Origin: JAFAGX01 sp035623255
GTDB taxonomy: Bacteria; Acidobacteriota; Terriglobia; Terriglobales; Acidobacteriaceae
Length of the DNA: 16,190 bases
Direction of reading: 5' to 3'
Assembly (NCBI GenBank): GCA_035623255.1
Contig: DASPTU010000091.1
Location: 1-16,190 of the forward strand
Translations under genes and position numbers: made by a program
Shown here: positions 1 to 7,348 of the stretch, one piece after another
Numbering within the stretch: the stretch's first letter is position 1
Layout of the letters: the number at the start of each line of letters is the position of its first letter
Notes under the pieces: model-generated
Told to the model about the DNA's origin: nothing
What the model saw: only the letters and a program-made list of their open reading frames with translations
Databases searched by the model: none

Positions 1-149
1 TGATGCTGGTGCCACAAAATGACGACGCGAAGTACTGGCATGAAAAGCTCAGTCTAGCACGCAGCTTGTGGTAGTCCTGTGGACAGTTTCCAAACTAATG
101 GTCGTGTTAGTTGCAACTTTCTCATTCCGGTAAACTAGAACGACCAGTC
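1..149. other. left-edge region upstream of glgB, possible tail of a truncated upstream gene
   Basis: No complete gene is visible. On the plus strand one frame stays open from the window edge to a TAG at 72-74 (last residues include QNDDAKYWHEKLSLARSLW). It could be the C-terminus of an upstream gene cut by the window, but 23 codons without a recognisable motif do not prove it. A short perfect palindrome, AGTTGCAACT, lies at 109-118. No convincing -35/-10 pair for glgB was found here, so glgB may be read from further upstream. Confidence 0.2.
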
Positions 150-2081
150 ATGGATGCATACGAAACCATAAATTCGGATACTCGCTCTGACGTGAGCCTG
201 CTCAGCGAGCAGGACATCTATCTCTTCAACGAAGGCCGGAATTACCGCGCCTACAATAAACTGGGTGCACACCTGACCAATGCGGGCGACCAAGGGGGCA
301 CATGCTTCAGTGTGTGGGCGCCCAACGCAATGGAAGTGAACCTAATCGGAAATTTCAATCGCTGGGATCCTAAGGCGCACGCACTTCATCCGCGAGGCAG
401 CTCAGGGATATGGGAAGGCTTTCTTCCGGGTGTAAAAAAGGGCGATCTGTACAAGTTCCATATTCGCTCTCATCATCACGGCCACATCGTTGATAAGGCC
501 GATCCCTTCGGCGTCTGGCATGAGAAACCGCCTCGAACTGCCTCCGTGGTCTGGGATTTGAACTATGACTGGTCTGATCGCGAATGGATGGAGCGGCGCC
601 GCGCCAGGAATTCGCTGCACTCCCCAATTGCCATTTATGAAGTACATCTCGGCTCCTGGATGCGTGTTCCTGAAGAGCACAATCGCCCACTGAGTTATCG
701 AGAGATGGCACCCCGGTTAGCGGATTATGTTCGCCGCATGGGATTCACTCACATCGAATTTCTGCCGGTGATGGAGCACCCGTTTTACGGCTCTTGGGGA
801 TATCAGACGACTGGATATTTCGCTCCGACCGCACGCTACGGAACACCGCAGGATTTTATGTATCTTGTGGACCACCTGCATCAACGCGGAATCGGAGTGA
901 TCCTCGACTGGGTGCCGTCGCATTTTCCCTCTGATGGACACGGACTGGCTTACTTCGACGGGACGCATTTGTTTGAGCATGCCGACAGCCGCAAGGGCTT
1001 TCATCCCGACTGGAAGACCCACATATTCAACTACGGGCGCACCGAGGTACGCAGTTTCCTGCTCTCCAGCGCTATGTTCTGGCTGGACAAGTATCACGTT
1101 GACGGTTTGCGTGTAGATGCAGTGGCTTCCATGCTCTATCTCGATTACTCACGAAAGCACGGTGAATGGCTTCCCAATCAGTATGGCGGGCGAGAAAACC
1201 TGGAAGCCATCGACTTTCTCCGTCACTTCAATCTGGAAGCCTACAGCGAGCATTCAGACATTCAAACTTTCGCGGAAGAATCGACGGCATGGCCCATGGT
1301 TTCCCGCCCCACTTACGTAGGAGGCCTTGGCTTCGGCTTCAAGTGGGACATGGGGTGGATGCACGATACCCTGGAGTACTTCAAACAGGACCCAATCCAT
1401 CGCAAATATCATCACAATCAGCTCACGTTTCGGATGTTGTACGGCTTCACGGAGAATTTCGTTCTTCCCCTGTCCCACGACGAAGTTGTGCATGGAAAAG
1501 GGTCGCTGATTGGAAAAATGCCGGGGGATGAATGGCAACGGTTCGCCAATCTCCGTCTCCTGTACGGATACATGTATGCGCAGCCCGGCAAGAAACTGCT
1601 CTTCATGGGAGGCGAATTCGGGCAAGTGCGCGAGTGGACCCATGACAGTAGCCTCGAATGGCACGTCCTGCAATATCCGTTTCACAGCGGGGTGCAGAGG
1701 TGGGTGGAGCAGTTGAACCGCCTCTATCGCGAGCAACCAGCCTTGCATGAGCTCGATAACGACCCTGCCGGCTTCGAATGGATTGACTGCAATGACAACG
1801 CCGCCAGCACAATCTCATTGTTAAGAAAAGGCAGGTCGCCTAACGAGCGAATTGTCGTGGTCGGCAATTTCACTCCGATCCCCAGGTTTGGCTACCGGGT
1901 TGGTGTGCCATCGGATGGTTTCTGGAGAGAACTCCTGAATAGTGACAGCAGGGACTATGGGGGCAGCAATATGGGAAATGTGGGAGGCGTCCGGGCAGAG
2001 CCGATTTCTGCCCACGGGCGTCCATATTCGGTCAGCTTGACCTTACCGCCATTGGCGGCACTGTTTCTGAAAGCCGAATAA
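150..2081 (+). CDS. glgB: 1,4-alpha-glucan branching enzyme GlgB
   Basis: GH13 glycogen branching enzyme. It cleaves alpha-1,4 glucan and re-attaches the segment by an alpha-1,6 bond in cytosolic glycogen synthesis. With the ATG at 150 it has 643 residues, normal for the short GlgB type with one N-terminal CBM48 domain (FSVWAPNA, IGNFNRWD, near residues 50-80). Catalytic-barrel motifs occur in order: DWVPSHFP (D253), DGLRVDAVASM (nucleophile D323), TFAEESTAWP (general acid Glu) and LSHDEVVHGKGS (transition-state Asp). The C-terminal beta domain ends with PPLAALFLKAE. The frame stays open upstream to a TTG at 111, but neither start has a strong SD and the extra 13 residues look non-conserved, so the ATG is preferred. 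No other glg gene is in the window. It converges on the response regulator 46 bases downstream. Confidence 0.96.
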   Translation: MDAYETINSDTRSDVSLLSEQDIYLFNEGRNYRAYNKLGAHLTNAGDQGGTCFSVWAPNAMEVNLIGNFNRWDPKAHALHPRGSSGIWEGFLPGVKKGDLYKFHIRSHHHGHIVDKADPFGVWHEKPPRTASVVWDLNYDWSDREWMERRRARNSLHSPIAIYEVHLGSWMRVPEEHNRPLSYREMAPRLADYVRRMGFTHIEFLPVMEHPFYGSWGYQTTGYFAPTARYGTPQDFMYLVDHLHQRGIGVILDWVPSHFPSDGHGLAYFDGTHLFEHADSRKGFHPDWKTHIFNYGRTEVRSFLLSSAMFWLDKYHVDGLRVDAVASMLYLDYSRKHGEWLPNQYGGRENLEAIDFLRHFNLEAYSEHSDIQTFAEESTAWPMVSRPTYVGGLGFGFKWDMGWMHDTLEYFKQDPIHRKYHHNQLTFRMLYGFTENFVLPLSHDEVVHGKGSLIGKMPGDEWQRFANLRLLYGYMYAQPGKKLLFMGGEFGQVREWTHDSSLEWHVLQYPFHSGVQRWVEQLNRLYREQPALHELDNDPAGFEWIDCNDNAASTISLLRKGRSPNERIVVVGNFTPIPRFGYRVGVPSDGFWRELLNSDSRDYGGSNMGNVGGVRAEPISAHGRPYSVSLTLPPLAALFLKAE

Positions 2082-2082
2082 A

Positions 2083-2107
2083 CGGCAACGTGCCGAAATG
2101 TCGGCAC
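2083..2107. terminator. overlapping hairpins between convergent glgB and response regulator
   Basis: The 46-base convergent gap holds a repeated CGGCA/TGCCG element. CGGCA (2083-2087) can pair with TGCCG (2091-2095), or GTGCCG (2090-2095) can pair with CGGCAC (2102-2107) around a six-base loop. The two pairings exclude each other. No T-tract follows on either strand, so this is a weak candidate for a bidirectional transcription end or for a structure stabilising the 3' ends. Confidence 0.35.
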
Positions 2108-2127
2108 TGGCTGGTCACTGAAATGTT

Positions 2128-2529
2128 TCAGACTTCGCCCACCGACTCAGCGAATCGACGCCCTCGACTTTTCGCCAGTAGCAGCTCGATTCCACCCAGG
2201 ATCTCGGTAATCGGAACCCCCTTCTTCATGGCTGAATCAACAAAGGGCAACATTTCCTCCGGATCAGGATGGCAACTGGAAACCATCAAAATGGGCAGCC
2301 TGGGATTATGCAGTTTGAGGCGGACGGCCAACTCGAAGCCATTCATACCAGGCAGTTTGTAATCCAGAATCGCGGCATCAACCGTGTCATCCCTCGTCTG
2401 CACGAGGGTTAAGGCTTGGGCGCCGGTGCCTGCGGAGATGACGTTATATCCCTCCTGTACTAGCAGGCTTCCGTAAAATTCACGAATACCAGGGTCGTCA
2501 TCTACGCAGAGCACTAACGGCGCTTTCAA
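2128..2529 (-). CDS. single-domain response regulator (receiver domain only)
   Basis: CheY-like receiver domain with no output domain. The acidic pocket VDDD sits at residues 9-12 of the start chosen here, the phospho-acceptor Asp is in ILDYKLPGMNG (D56), the conserved Ser/Thr position is in ILMVSS, and the conserved Lys is probably in AMKKGVP. The chosen start is TTG at 2529, with GGAAAGGA about 13 bases upstream, giving about 133 residues, typical for this class. The frame is open to another TTG at 2613, which would add 28 residues without domain character and has no SD. No cognate histidine kinase is nearby, so the partner is unknown. It is transcribed away from lptFG, and its 3' end faces glgB. 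Confidence 0.85.
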   Translation of the reverse strand: MKAPLVLCVDDDPGIREFYGSLLVQEGYNVISAGTGAQALTLVQTRDDTVDAAILDYKLPGMNGFELAVRLKLHNPRLPILMVSSCHPDPEEMLPFVDSAMKKGVPITEILGGIELLLAKSRGRRFAESVGEV

Positions 2530-2652
2530 GAGGGGGGACTGATCCTTTCCGACCTCCCGTCCCAAGGGGATAGAGGCAAGAGGTTTCGTCAACGCCCGCA
2601 CGCGGAATACCAACCGGAGCGCGTGCTAGACTGCAGGAAACAGCTCCTTGCC

Positions 2653-4986
2653 ATGCGCATCCTGACACGCTACATCCTCAGGGAAGTGACCGGTCATGCA
2701 TTGATCGGGGTAGTGGTGTTCTCGTTCATTCTCTTCACTCGAGATTTGGGCCAGATTCTTGAATTGGTCGTCCGCAACAGTGCGCCATTGCCGAGCGTTG
2801 CCCAAGTCTTCTTCTTCATCATTCCGTTGACTCTGACCTTCAGTATTCCTGCCGGCGTGTTGATCGGCATTCTTGTGGGACTAAGCCGCCTGGCTGCCGA
2901 CAGTGAAATCACCGCCATGCGAGCCAGCGGCCTCGGCATATGGACCTTCCTGCGAGTGATCTCGATCTTCGCTGTGGTGGCGTGGCTCCTGGCGCTTGCC
3001 AACGGCGTCTATCTGGCGCCGCGATCTCAGGCAGCAATGACCCGCTTGCAGGATCGGCTCAAGTCGTCCCAGGCATCTTTCGAAGTGCAACCGCGGGTTT
3101 TCTATGAAGGTTTTCCGCGTCTGGTTTTGTATGTGGAAAACGTGAAGCCAGCACAGGGAGCAGCTATTTGGAATGGGGTCTTCATCGCTGACACCAGCGT
3201 ACCCGCGGCCCCGCGCATAACGCTCGCCAAACAGGGAATCCTGGTCAGTGAGGGACCTAACGCTCTGCACCTGCATCTGACCGATGGCGAGACGCACGAA
3301 ACCGTGCCCAACGAGCCCAACCACTACCAGGTTTCGACTTTCGAGCAGACCGACTTGCCGATCACGCTACCCGAAGCCGACGCTGGCAAATCACAGGAAC
3401 CGCCACCTCTATCACAGATTTCGACCGTGGATCTCTGGCGGCTGGCGAGCGACCGAAACAACCCAACCAGACGATGGGATTTGATTGAGTTCCATCGGCG
3501 CTTTGCTCTACCGACGTCATGCCTGGTGCTGGCTCTGGTTGGAGTTCCATTTGGCCTTTCTGCCAAGAAAGGGGGAAAATCCACCGGCTTCGTTCTTACA
3601 ATCCTGCTGGTGTTTGCTTACTACTCGGCTTCGCTGGTGGGAGTGGCCTTGGCGCGACAAGGAAAACTATCTCCTCCGCTCGGCGCTTGGATGGCCGACA
3701 TTCTCTTTTTCGTGGGAGGCGTAATTCTGTTGTGGCGCGCCGAGCGCAGGCCGATTGACCTTTATCAGTTTCGCAATTTTCGGAATCCGTTCAAAGCCAG
3801 CAGGAAGGAAGTTAACCTGCTTACTGCTCGTCCGAATCACGGTGAAGATGCTTTTCGTCGTGTTGCTTCTCGCCGCCGCATGTTCAGCGCGCGCTTTCCC
3901 CTGATTTTGGACGACTATGTATTGCGCGACTTTGTACTCAATCTGGCCCTGGTGCTTTCAGCGTTTCTACTGCTGTTGCTTGTCTTCACGGTTTTCGAGT
4001 TGCTTGGTGACATTGTTCGGAATCAGGTTTCTTCTCTGGTTGTGGGAGAGTACCTGCTCAGCGTGTCGCCATATTTCTTGTACAACATCGCACCCCTGGC
4101 CATCCTGCTGGCAGTCCTCATCACACTGGGACTGATGCAACGGTCGAACGAAATTACCGCAATTAAAGCAACCGGCATCAGCATCTATCGAGTGGTAACA
4201 CCGCTGTTAGCAGTTTGCGCCATACTGGCTGTAAGTCTGTTCCTCTCGGACCAGCTTTACCTGCCTTACTCGAACAAGCGGCAGGACGCGCTGCGTAACG
4301 CGATCAAAGGAAAGCCCGCGCAAACTTATCTCAATCCCGATCGCAAGTGGATTTTTGGGCAACACTCCAGCATTTACTACTACCAGCTGTTTGATTCGGA
4401 ACGCAATGAATTCGGCCGGCTTTCGGTGTTCCAATTCGAGCCTGCGACCTTCCAGTTGACGCAGCGAATCTATGCCGAGCGGGCGCGCTGGGAAGAGACG
4501 GTGGGGAAGTGGGTTTGCACTCAGGGTTGGGAACGCAATTTCCGCGGCCCGGCTATCGGGAACTATCGTACCTTCGATGTAGCAACCTTCGCCTCCGTCA
4601 GCGAGCCTCCGACATACTTCAAGAAGGAAGTGAAGCAGTCCTCGGAGATGAATTATCAGGAACTACGCGGCTACATCCATGATTTGCAGCAGAGCGGATT
4701 CGAAGTGGTCCGGCTGCGAGTACAGCTTGAAAAGAAATTTGCTTTTCCCATGGTGGTCCTGGTCATGGCGATTCTCGCGATTCCTTTCGCCCTGCAAGCC
4801 GGCCGGCGAAGCACCGTAACGGGGGTAGCCATTGCCGTGGGGATCGCCTTGGTTTACTGGACCGTGTCTGGCTTGTTTGAAGCGATGGGAAATATCAGCG
4901 AACTGCCCCCGTTTCTAGCCGCCTGGTCGCCGGACCTGATCTTTGCATTGCTGGGCGGTTACTTGATCCTTCGAGTCCCAACCTAA
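2653..4986 (+). CDS. fused LptF-LptG permease of the LPS export ABC transporter
   Basis: Inner-membrane permease that, with an LptB ATPase encoded elsewhere, extracts LPS from the inner membrane and passes it to LptC/LptA. It has 777 residues, about twice a normal LptF or LptG, and contains two complete YjgP/YjgQ units. Unit 1 (about 1-370) starts MRILTRYILREV and has helices near 13-37, 55-80, 100-122 and 282-362 around a periplasmic jellyroll. Unit 2 (about 420-777) starts near LILDDYVLRDFVLN. Matching segments recur: SEITAMRASGLGIW / NEITAIKATGISIY, and the final helices before each unit's end. The reading frame is unbroken across the linker. The ATG at 2653 is preferred over GTG at 2623 because the family N-terminus begins there. 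A possible extended -10 (TGCTAGACT, 2624-2632) lies just upstream. The stop overlaps the stop of the convergent propeller gene. Confidence 0.93.
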   Translation: MRILTRYILREVTGHALIGVVVFSFILFTRDLGQILELVVRNSAPLPSVAQVFFFIIPLTLTFSIPAGVLIGILVGLSRLAADSEITAMRASGLGIWTFLRVISIFAVVAWLLALANGVYLAPRSQAAMTRLQDRLKSSQASFEVQPRVFYEGFPRLVLYVENVKPAQGAAIWNGVFIADTSVPAAPRITLAKQGILVSEGPNALHLHLTDGETHETVPNEPNHYQVSTFEQTDLPITLPEADAGKSQEPPPLSQISTVDLWRLASDRNNPTRRWDLIEFHRRFALPTSCLVLALVGVPFGLSAKKGGKSTGFVLTILLVFAYYSASLVGVALARQGKLSPPLGAWMADILFFVGGVILLWRAERRPIDLYQFRNFRNPFKASRKEVNLLTARPNHGEDAFRRVASRRRMFSARFPLILDDYVLRDFVLNLALVLSAFLLLLLVFTVFELLGDIVRNQVSSLVVGEYLLSVSPYFLYNIAPLAILLAVLITLGLMQRSNEITAIKATGISIYRVVTPLLAVCAILAVSLFLSDQLYLPYSNKRQDALRNAIKGKPAQTYLNPDRKWIFGQHSSIYYYQLFDSERNEFGRLSVFQFEPATFQLTQRIYAERARWEETVGKWVCTQGWERNFRGPAIGNYRTFDVATFASVSEPPTYFKKEVKQSSEMNYQELRGYIHDLQQSGFEVVRLRVQLEKKFAFPMVVLVMAILAIPFALQAGRRSTVTGVAIAVGIALVYWTVSGLFEAMGNISELPPFLAAWSPDLIFALLGGYLILRVPT

Positions 4987-6167
4987 TCCGCCGCCACGGC
5001 CGAGGGATTGCCGCCCGCGATCGTGGTGGCCTGGCCGACTGGCGTCAGAACTCCGCTGGTGGTGTTCAAATTAAACTCGGTCACAGTGGATGCCCCGTTG
5101 TTGGACACAAACACGAAGTCAGTGGGGTTGGTGAGAGTATTGCCAACGTTTGATCCCGTAGTACCGGCGATGATAACCAGCGAGAACGGAGTCAGACCAG
5201 TCGAGATAGTTGGGCTGGTAAGCGCGGTCAACACGCCACTGCCGGGAGCGAAGGAAAATTCCGAGATATTGCTCGATTGCTTGTTCACAACGTAAAGGAA
5301 GTTAAAGCTGGGGTCGGCGGCGAACGCAAACGGACCGAGCCCGGCGGAGAACGGTGAACCCGCAACCGGCGTCAGCGTGCCGTCGGGACTGTTAGGATTT
5401 GCGCAACTGGTAACCACTTTATCGCAGATGGCGAAGGCGGAAACGTTGTTGGATCCACTGTTGGCCACGTACAAAAACGCTCCACTCGGAACCGTACCCA
5501 ATCCGGACGGTGCAAGGCCGACCGTATACGGCGAAAATCCCTTTTGCGTGAGCGCACCGGAAGCGCTAATGCTGAAAACTCCGACGGTGTTCGTGAAGTT
5601 GTTTGCCACGTAGAGGAAGTTTCCGCTGGCACTGACAGCCACTGCAGTTGGCGAAGTGGGAACGGTAGTCCCTGCCGGAATCGTCGTGAATGGGGATCCG
5701 CCAATTTCCGTCAAAGAAGTGCCGTTAATTGAGTACACGGCAATGCTGCTCGCGCCCTGGTTTGCCACGAACAAGAACTTCCCCGCGCGATCAATTGCCA
5801 TACCCGTCGGCATGGCTCGCGTTGTGCCAGTGGCATCGGAAGCCTTGCTTCCCGCTGTCAAGGTACCATCGGTGCTGATGGAATAGGAATAGATGTCGTC
5901 CGAGTTGTTGTTGTCCACGAACAGTGCATCCAGCGACGGGGTGATCGCAATCGCATAAGGCATACTGCCGGTGGGGAGCAGGTTGCCAGAGGTGTTGACA
6001 ACGCCAGAACTGATTGTCGCTGAGTAGGCCTGGACCGCGTTGTTTCCCTGCGTGGCAAGGTAAAGGACCGCCGTACTGATCGGGCCAGGTGCGAGGGTCC
6101 GAGTGGTGCAGGCCAGCAGGCCACAAAGCGCAACCAGCAGCAATGACACACGGAGACGGAGTCTCAT
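4983..6167 (-). CDS. seven-bladed YVTN beta-propeller lipoprotein
   Basis: Exported beta-propeller of the YVTN / lactonase-like group. The 394-residue product begins with a basic, hydrophobic signal ending in the lipobox LLAC (C20), so it is probably lipid-anchored. Seven blade repeats follow at about 36, 85, 132, 182, 232, 290 and 350, typified by FLFVANQGASSIAVYS, FLYVANNFTNTVGVFS, FLYVANSGSNNVSAFA and FVFVSNNGASTVTEFN, often followed by a G-LTPVG-SPF turn. The ATG has GGAG about 12 bases upstream. The family relates to 6-phosphogluconolactonase propellers, but the repeats and lipid anchor argue for an extracytoplasmic binding or scaffold role, and no substrate can be named. The stop codon interlocks with that of lptFG. 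Confidence 0.9.
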   Translation of the reverse strand: MRLRLRVSLLLVALCGLLACTTRTLAPGPISTAVLYLATQGNNAVQAYSATISSGVVNTSGNLLPTGSMPYAIAITPSLDALFVDNNNSDDIYSYSISTDGTLTAGSKASDATGTTRAMPTGMAIDRAGKFLFVANQGASSIAVYSINGTSLTEIGGSPFTTIPAGTTVPTSPTAVAVSASGNFLYVANNFTNTVGVFSISASGALTQKGFSPYTVGLAPSGLGTVPSGAFLYVANSGSNNVSAFAICDKVVTSCANPNSPDGTLTPVAGSPFSAGLGPFAFAADPSFNFLYVVNKQSSNISEFSFAPGSGVLTALTSPTISTGLTPFSLVIIAGTTGSNVGNTLTNPTDFVFVSNNGASTVTEFNLNTTSGVLTPVGQATTIAGGNPSAVAAD

Positions 6168-6480
6168 CGATTATTATTTCTCCAAATGCTGCCTCGGCGG
6201 GAGTTTAGCGTTCTCGCGAAGCCAAGGCCAAAAATGAAATATTTCTCGCTTACTTCAATTGTGTATCAGGAATGCAGGGCAGAGCGCAAACGCAGCCGAA
6301 GCCGCAAGATGGTGCTGCAACCGGCGGATGACCTTGGCAGTTAGCTGCCGCTCTTTTACCCGCAGTGATGTTTATTCGTTTGAGCCATCGGGACTATGAC
6401 GCCGGTGTCTTGACTCGGCATTCGGCAACAGGTTACTTTCCCGAACTGGGAAATTTCTTATTTCATCGGGGCGAGAACAC
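6168..6480. other. divergent intergenic region with a 6-5-6 inverted repeat
   Basis: This 313-base gap separates the divergent propeller and SAM adenosyltransferase genes and contains no convincing ORF or RNA gene. A perfect inverted repeat, TTTCCC-GAACT-GGGAAA, lies at 6437-6453, 27 bases before the plus-strand GTG start. A TTGACT hexamer at 6410-6415 could be a -35 box, but any -10 at suitable spacing (near 6433-6439, touching the repeat) is poor. The repeat could be an operator or a 5'-UTR hairpin. AT-rich sequence near 6230-6260 may hold the propeller promoter, but no clear hexamer pair was found. Confidence 0.4.
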
Positions 6481-7311
6481 GTGGCCAATAGACCGATCGT
6501 TACGCTAACCACTGATTTCGGACTTAATGACCATTTCGTCGGCACCATGAAGGGCGTAATTCTGAACATCGCGCCCGACGCCGAAATTGTGGACATCAGC
6601 CATGCTGTGCAGGCGTTTGATGTCCTGGACGGTGCGCTCGCGATCGCGCAGTCCTACTCCTATTTCCCGAGCGCGACCATTCATGTGGTGGTCGTCGACC
6701 CCGGAGTGGGAACGGCGCGTCGGCCCATTTTGCTGTCTACCGAGAAATATTATTTTGTCGCTCCAGATAATGGGGTGCTTTCGCTGGTGTGCAGTCGCGA
6801 AGAACGGATCCGAGTGCGGCACATCACCATGGACCACTATTTCTTGCAACCAGTGAGCAATACGTTTCACGGTCGGGATATTTTTGCGCCGGTCGCTGGT
6901 TGGCTGGCCAGAGGGGTAGATGGCGCCAAGTTTGGAGAAGAGATTTCAGACTACCTGCGATTTAATGCACCAAAGCCCAAACCAATCGATGCTCGTACTT
7001 TCCGTGGCGTGGTCCTGAGGGTAGACCGCTTTGGCAATCTGGTGACCAACTTCACTCCCACGGACGTCCCGATGCTTTTTCAGACGTCACCGCCGCCGTT
7101 CAAAATTGTCATCGGTTCGCGCGAAGTTACGGCACTGCACGGTAACTATTCAGAAGGTGCACCCAACGAGCTTTTCGGGATTTTGGGCAGTATGGGGTAC
7201 CTGGAGATTGCCTCCAACCGTGCCGCGGCGGCACAGCTTATTGGTTCCGGCAAGGGTAGCGAAGTTACCCTGGTTGTGGAAAGCGCAGCGGGGGCGAGCA
7301 ATGGAGGCTAA
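6481..7311 (+). CDS. SAM hydroxide adenosyltransferase (DUF62 / SAM hydrolase family)
   Basis: Cytosolic enzyme of the DUF62 family, which uses a water-derived hydroxide to convert S-adenosylmethionine to adenosine plus methionine. It has 276 residues. The N-terminus carries TLTTDFGLNDHFVG, followed by VVVDPGVGTARRPI, FVAPDNGVLS and NTFHGRDIFAPVAGWLA; the C-terminal domain begins near GVVLRVDRFGNLVTNF. The family's Asp-Arg-His triad is apparently present as D73, R80 and H130, with the same seven-residue Asp-Arg spacing as characterised archaeal members. Length and motifs fit the hydrolase rather than the related fluorinase or chlorinase. GTG start; upstream GGGGCGAG is only a modest SD. The gene stands alone and converges on hflX with a 37-base gap. 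Its physiological role is uncertain. Confidence 0.9.
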   Translation: MANRPIVTLTTDFGLNDHFVGTMKGVILNIAPDAEIVDISHAVQAFDVLDGALAIAQSYSYFPSATIHVVVVDPGVGTARRPILLSTEKYYFVAPDNGVLSLVCSREERIRVRHITMDHYFLQPVSNTFHGRDIFAPVAGWLARGVDGAKFGEEISDYLRFNAPKPKPIDARTFRGVVLRVDRFGNLVTNFTPTDVPMLFQTSPPPFKIVIGSREVTALHGNYSEGAPNELFGILGSMGYLEIASNRAAAAQLIGSGKGSEVTLVVESAAGASNGG

Positions 7312-7348
7312 GTCGGTGTTTTGGACTAAGCGGCGGGTCGCGAGGTAG

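Noticed and set aside
111..149. TTG at 111 as the glgB start
   Set aside because: No SD, and the added 13 residues look unlike the family; the ATG at 150 is simpler. Not fully excluded.
370..1748. Long minus-strand and alternative plus-strand frames inside glgB
   Set aside because: They overlap a fully supported GlgB frame and show no domain character, signal peptide or SD.
2090..2362. Plus-strand 90-residue frame across the glgB/response-regulator junction
   Set aside because: It is antisense to the receiver domain and has no recognisable protein features.
6372..6596. Minus-strand 74-residue frame in the divergent gap before the SAM enzyme gene
   Set aside because: Runs antisense into the SAM enzyme gene and has no motif or SD support.
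6481..7311. Fluorinase or chlorinase identity for the SAM enzyme
   Set aside because: Length and the Asp-Arg-His arrangement fit the hydroxide adenosyltransferase; the extra loop of the halogenating enzymes is not evident.
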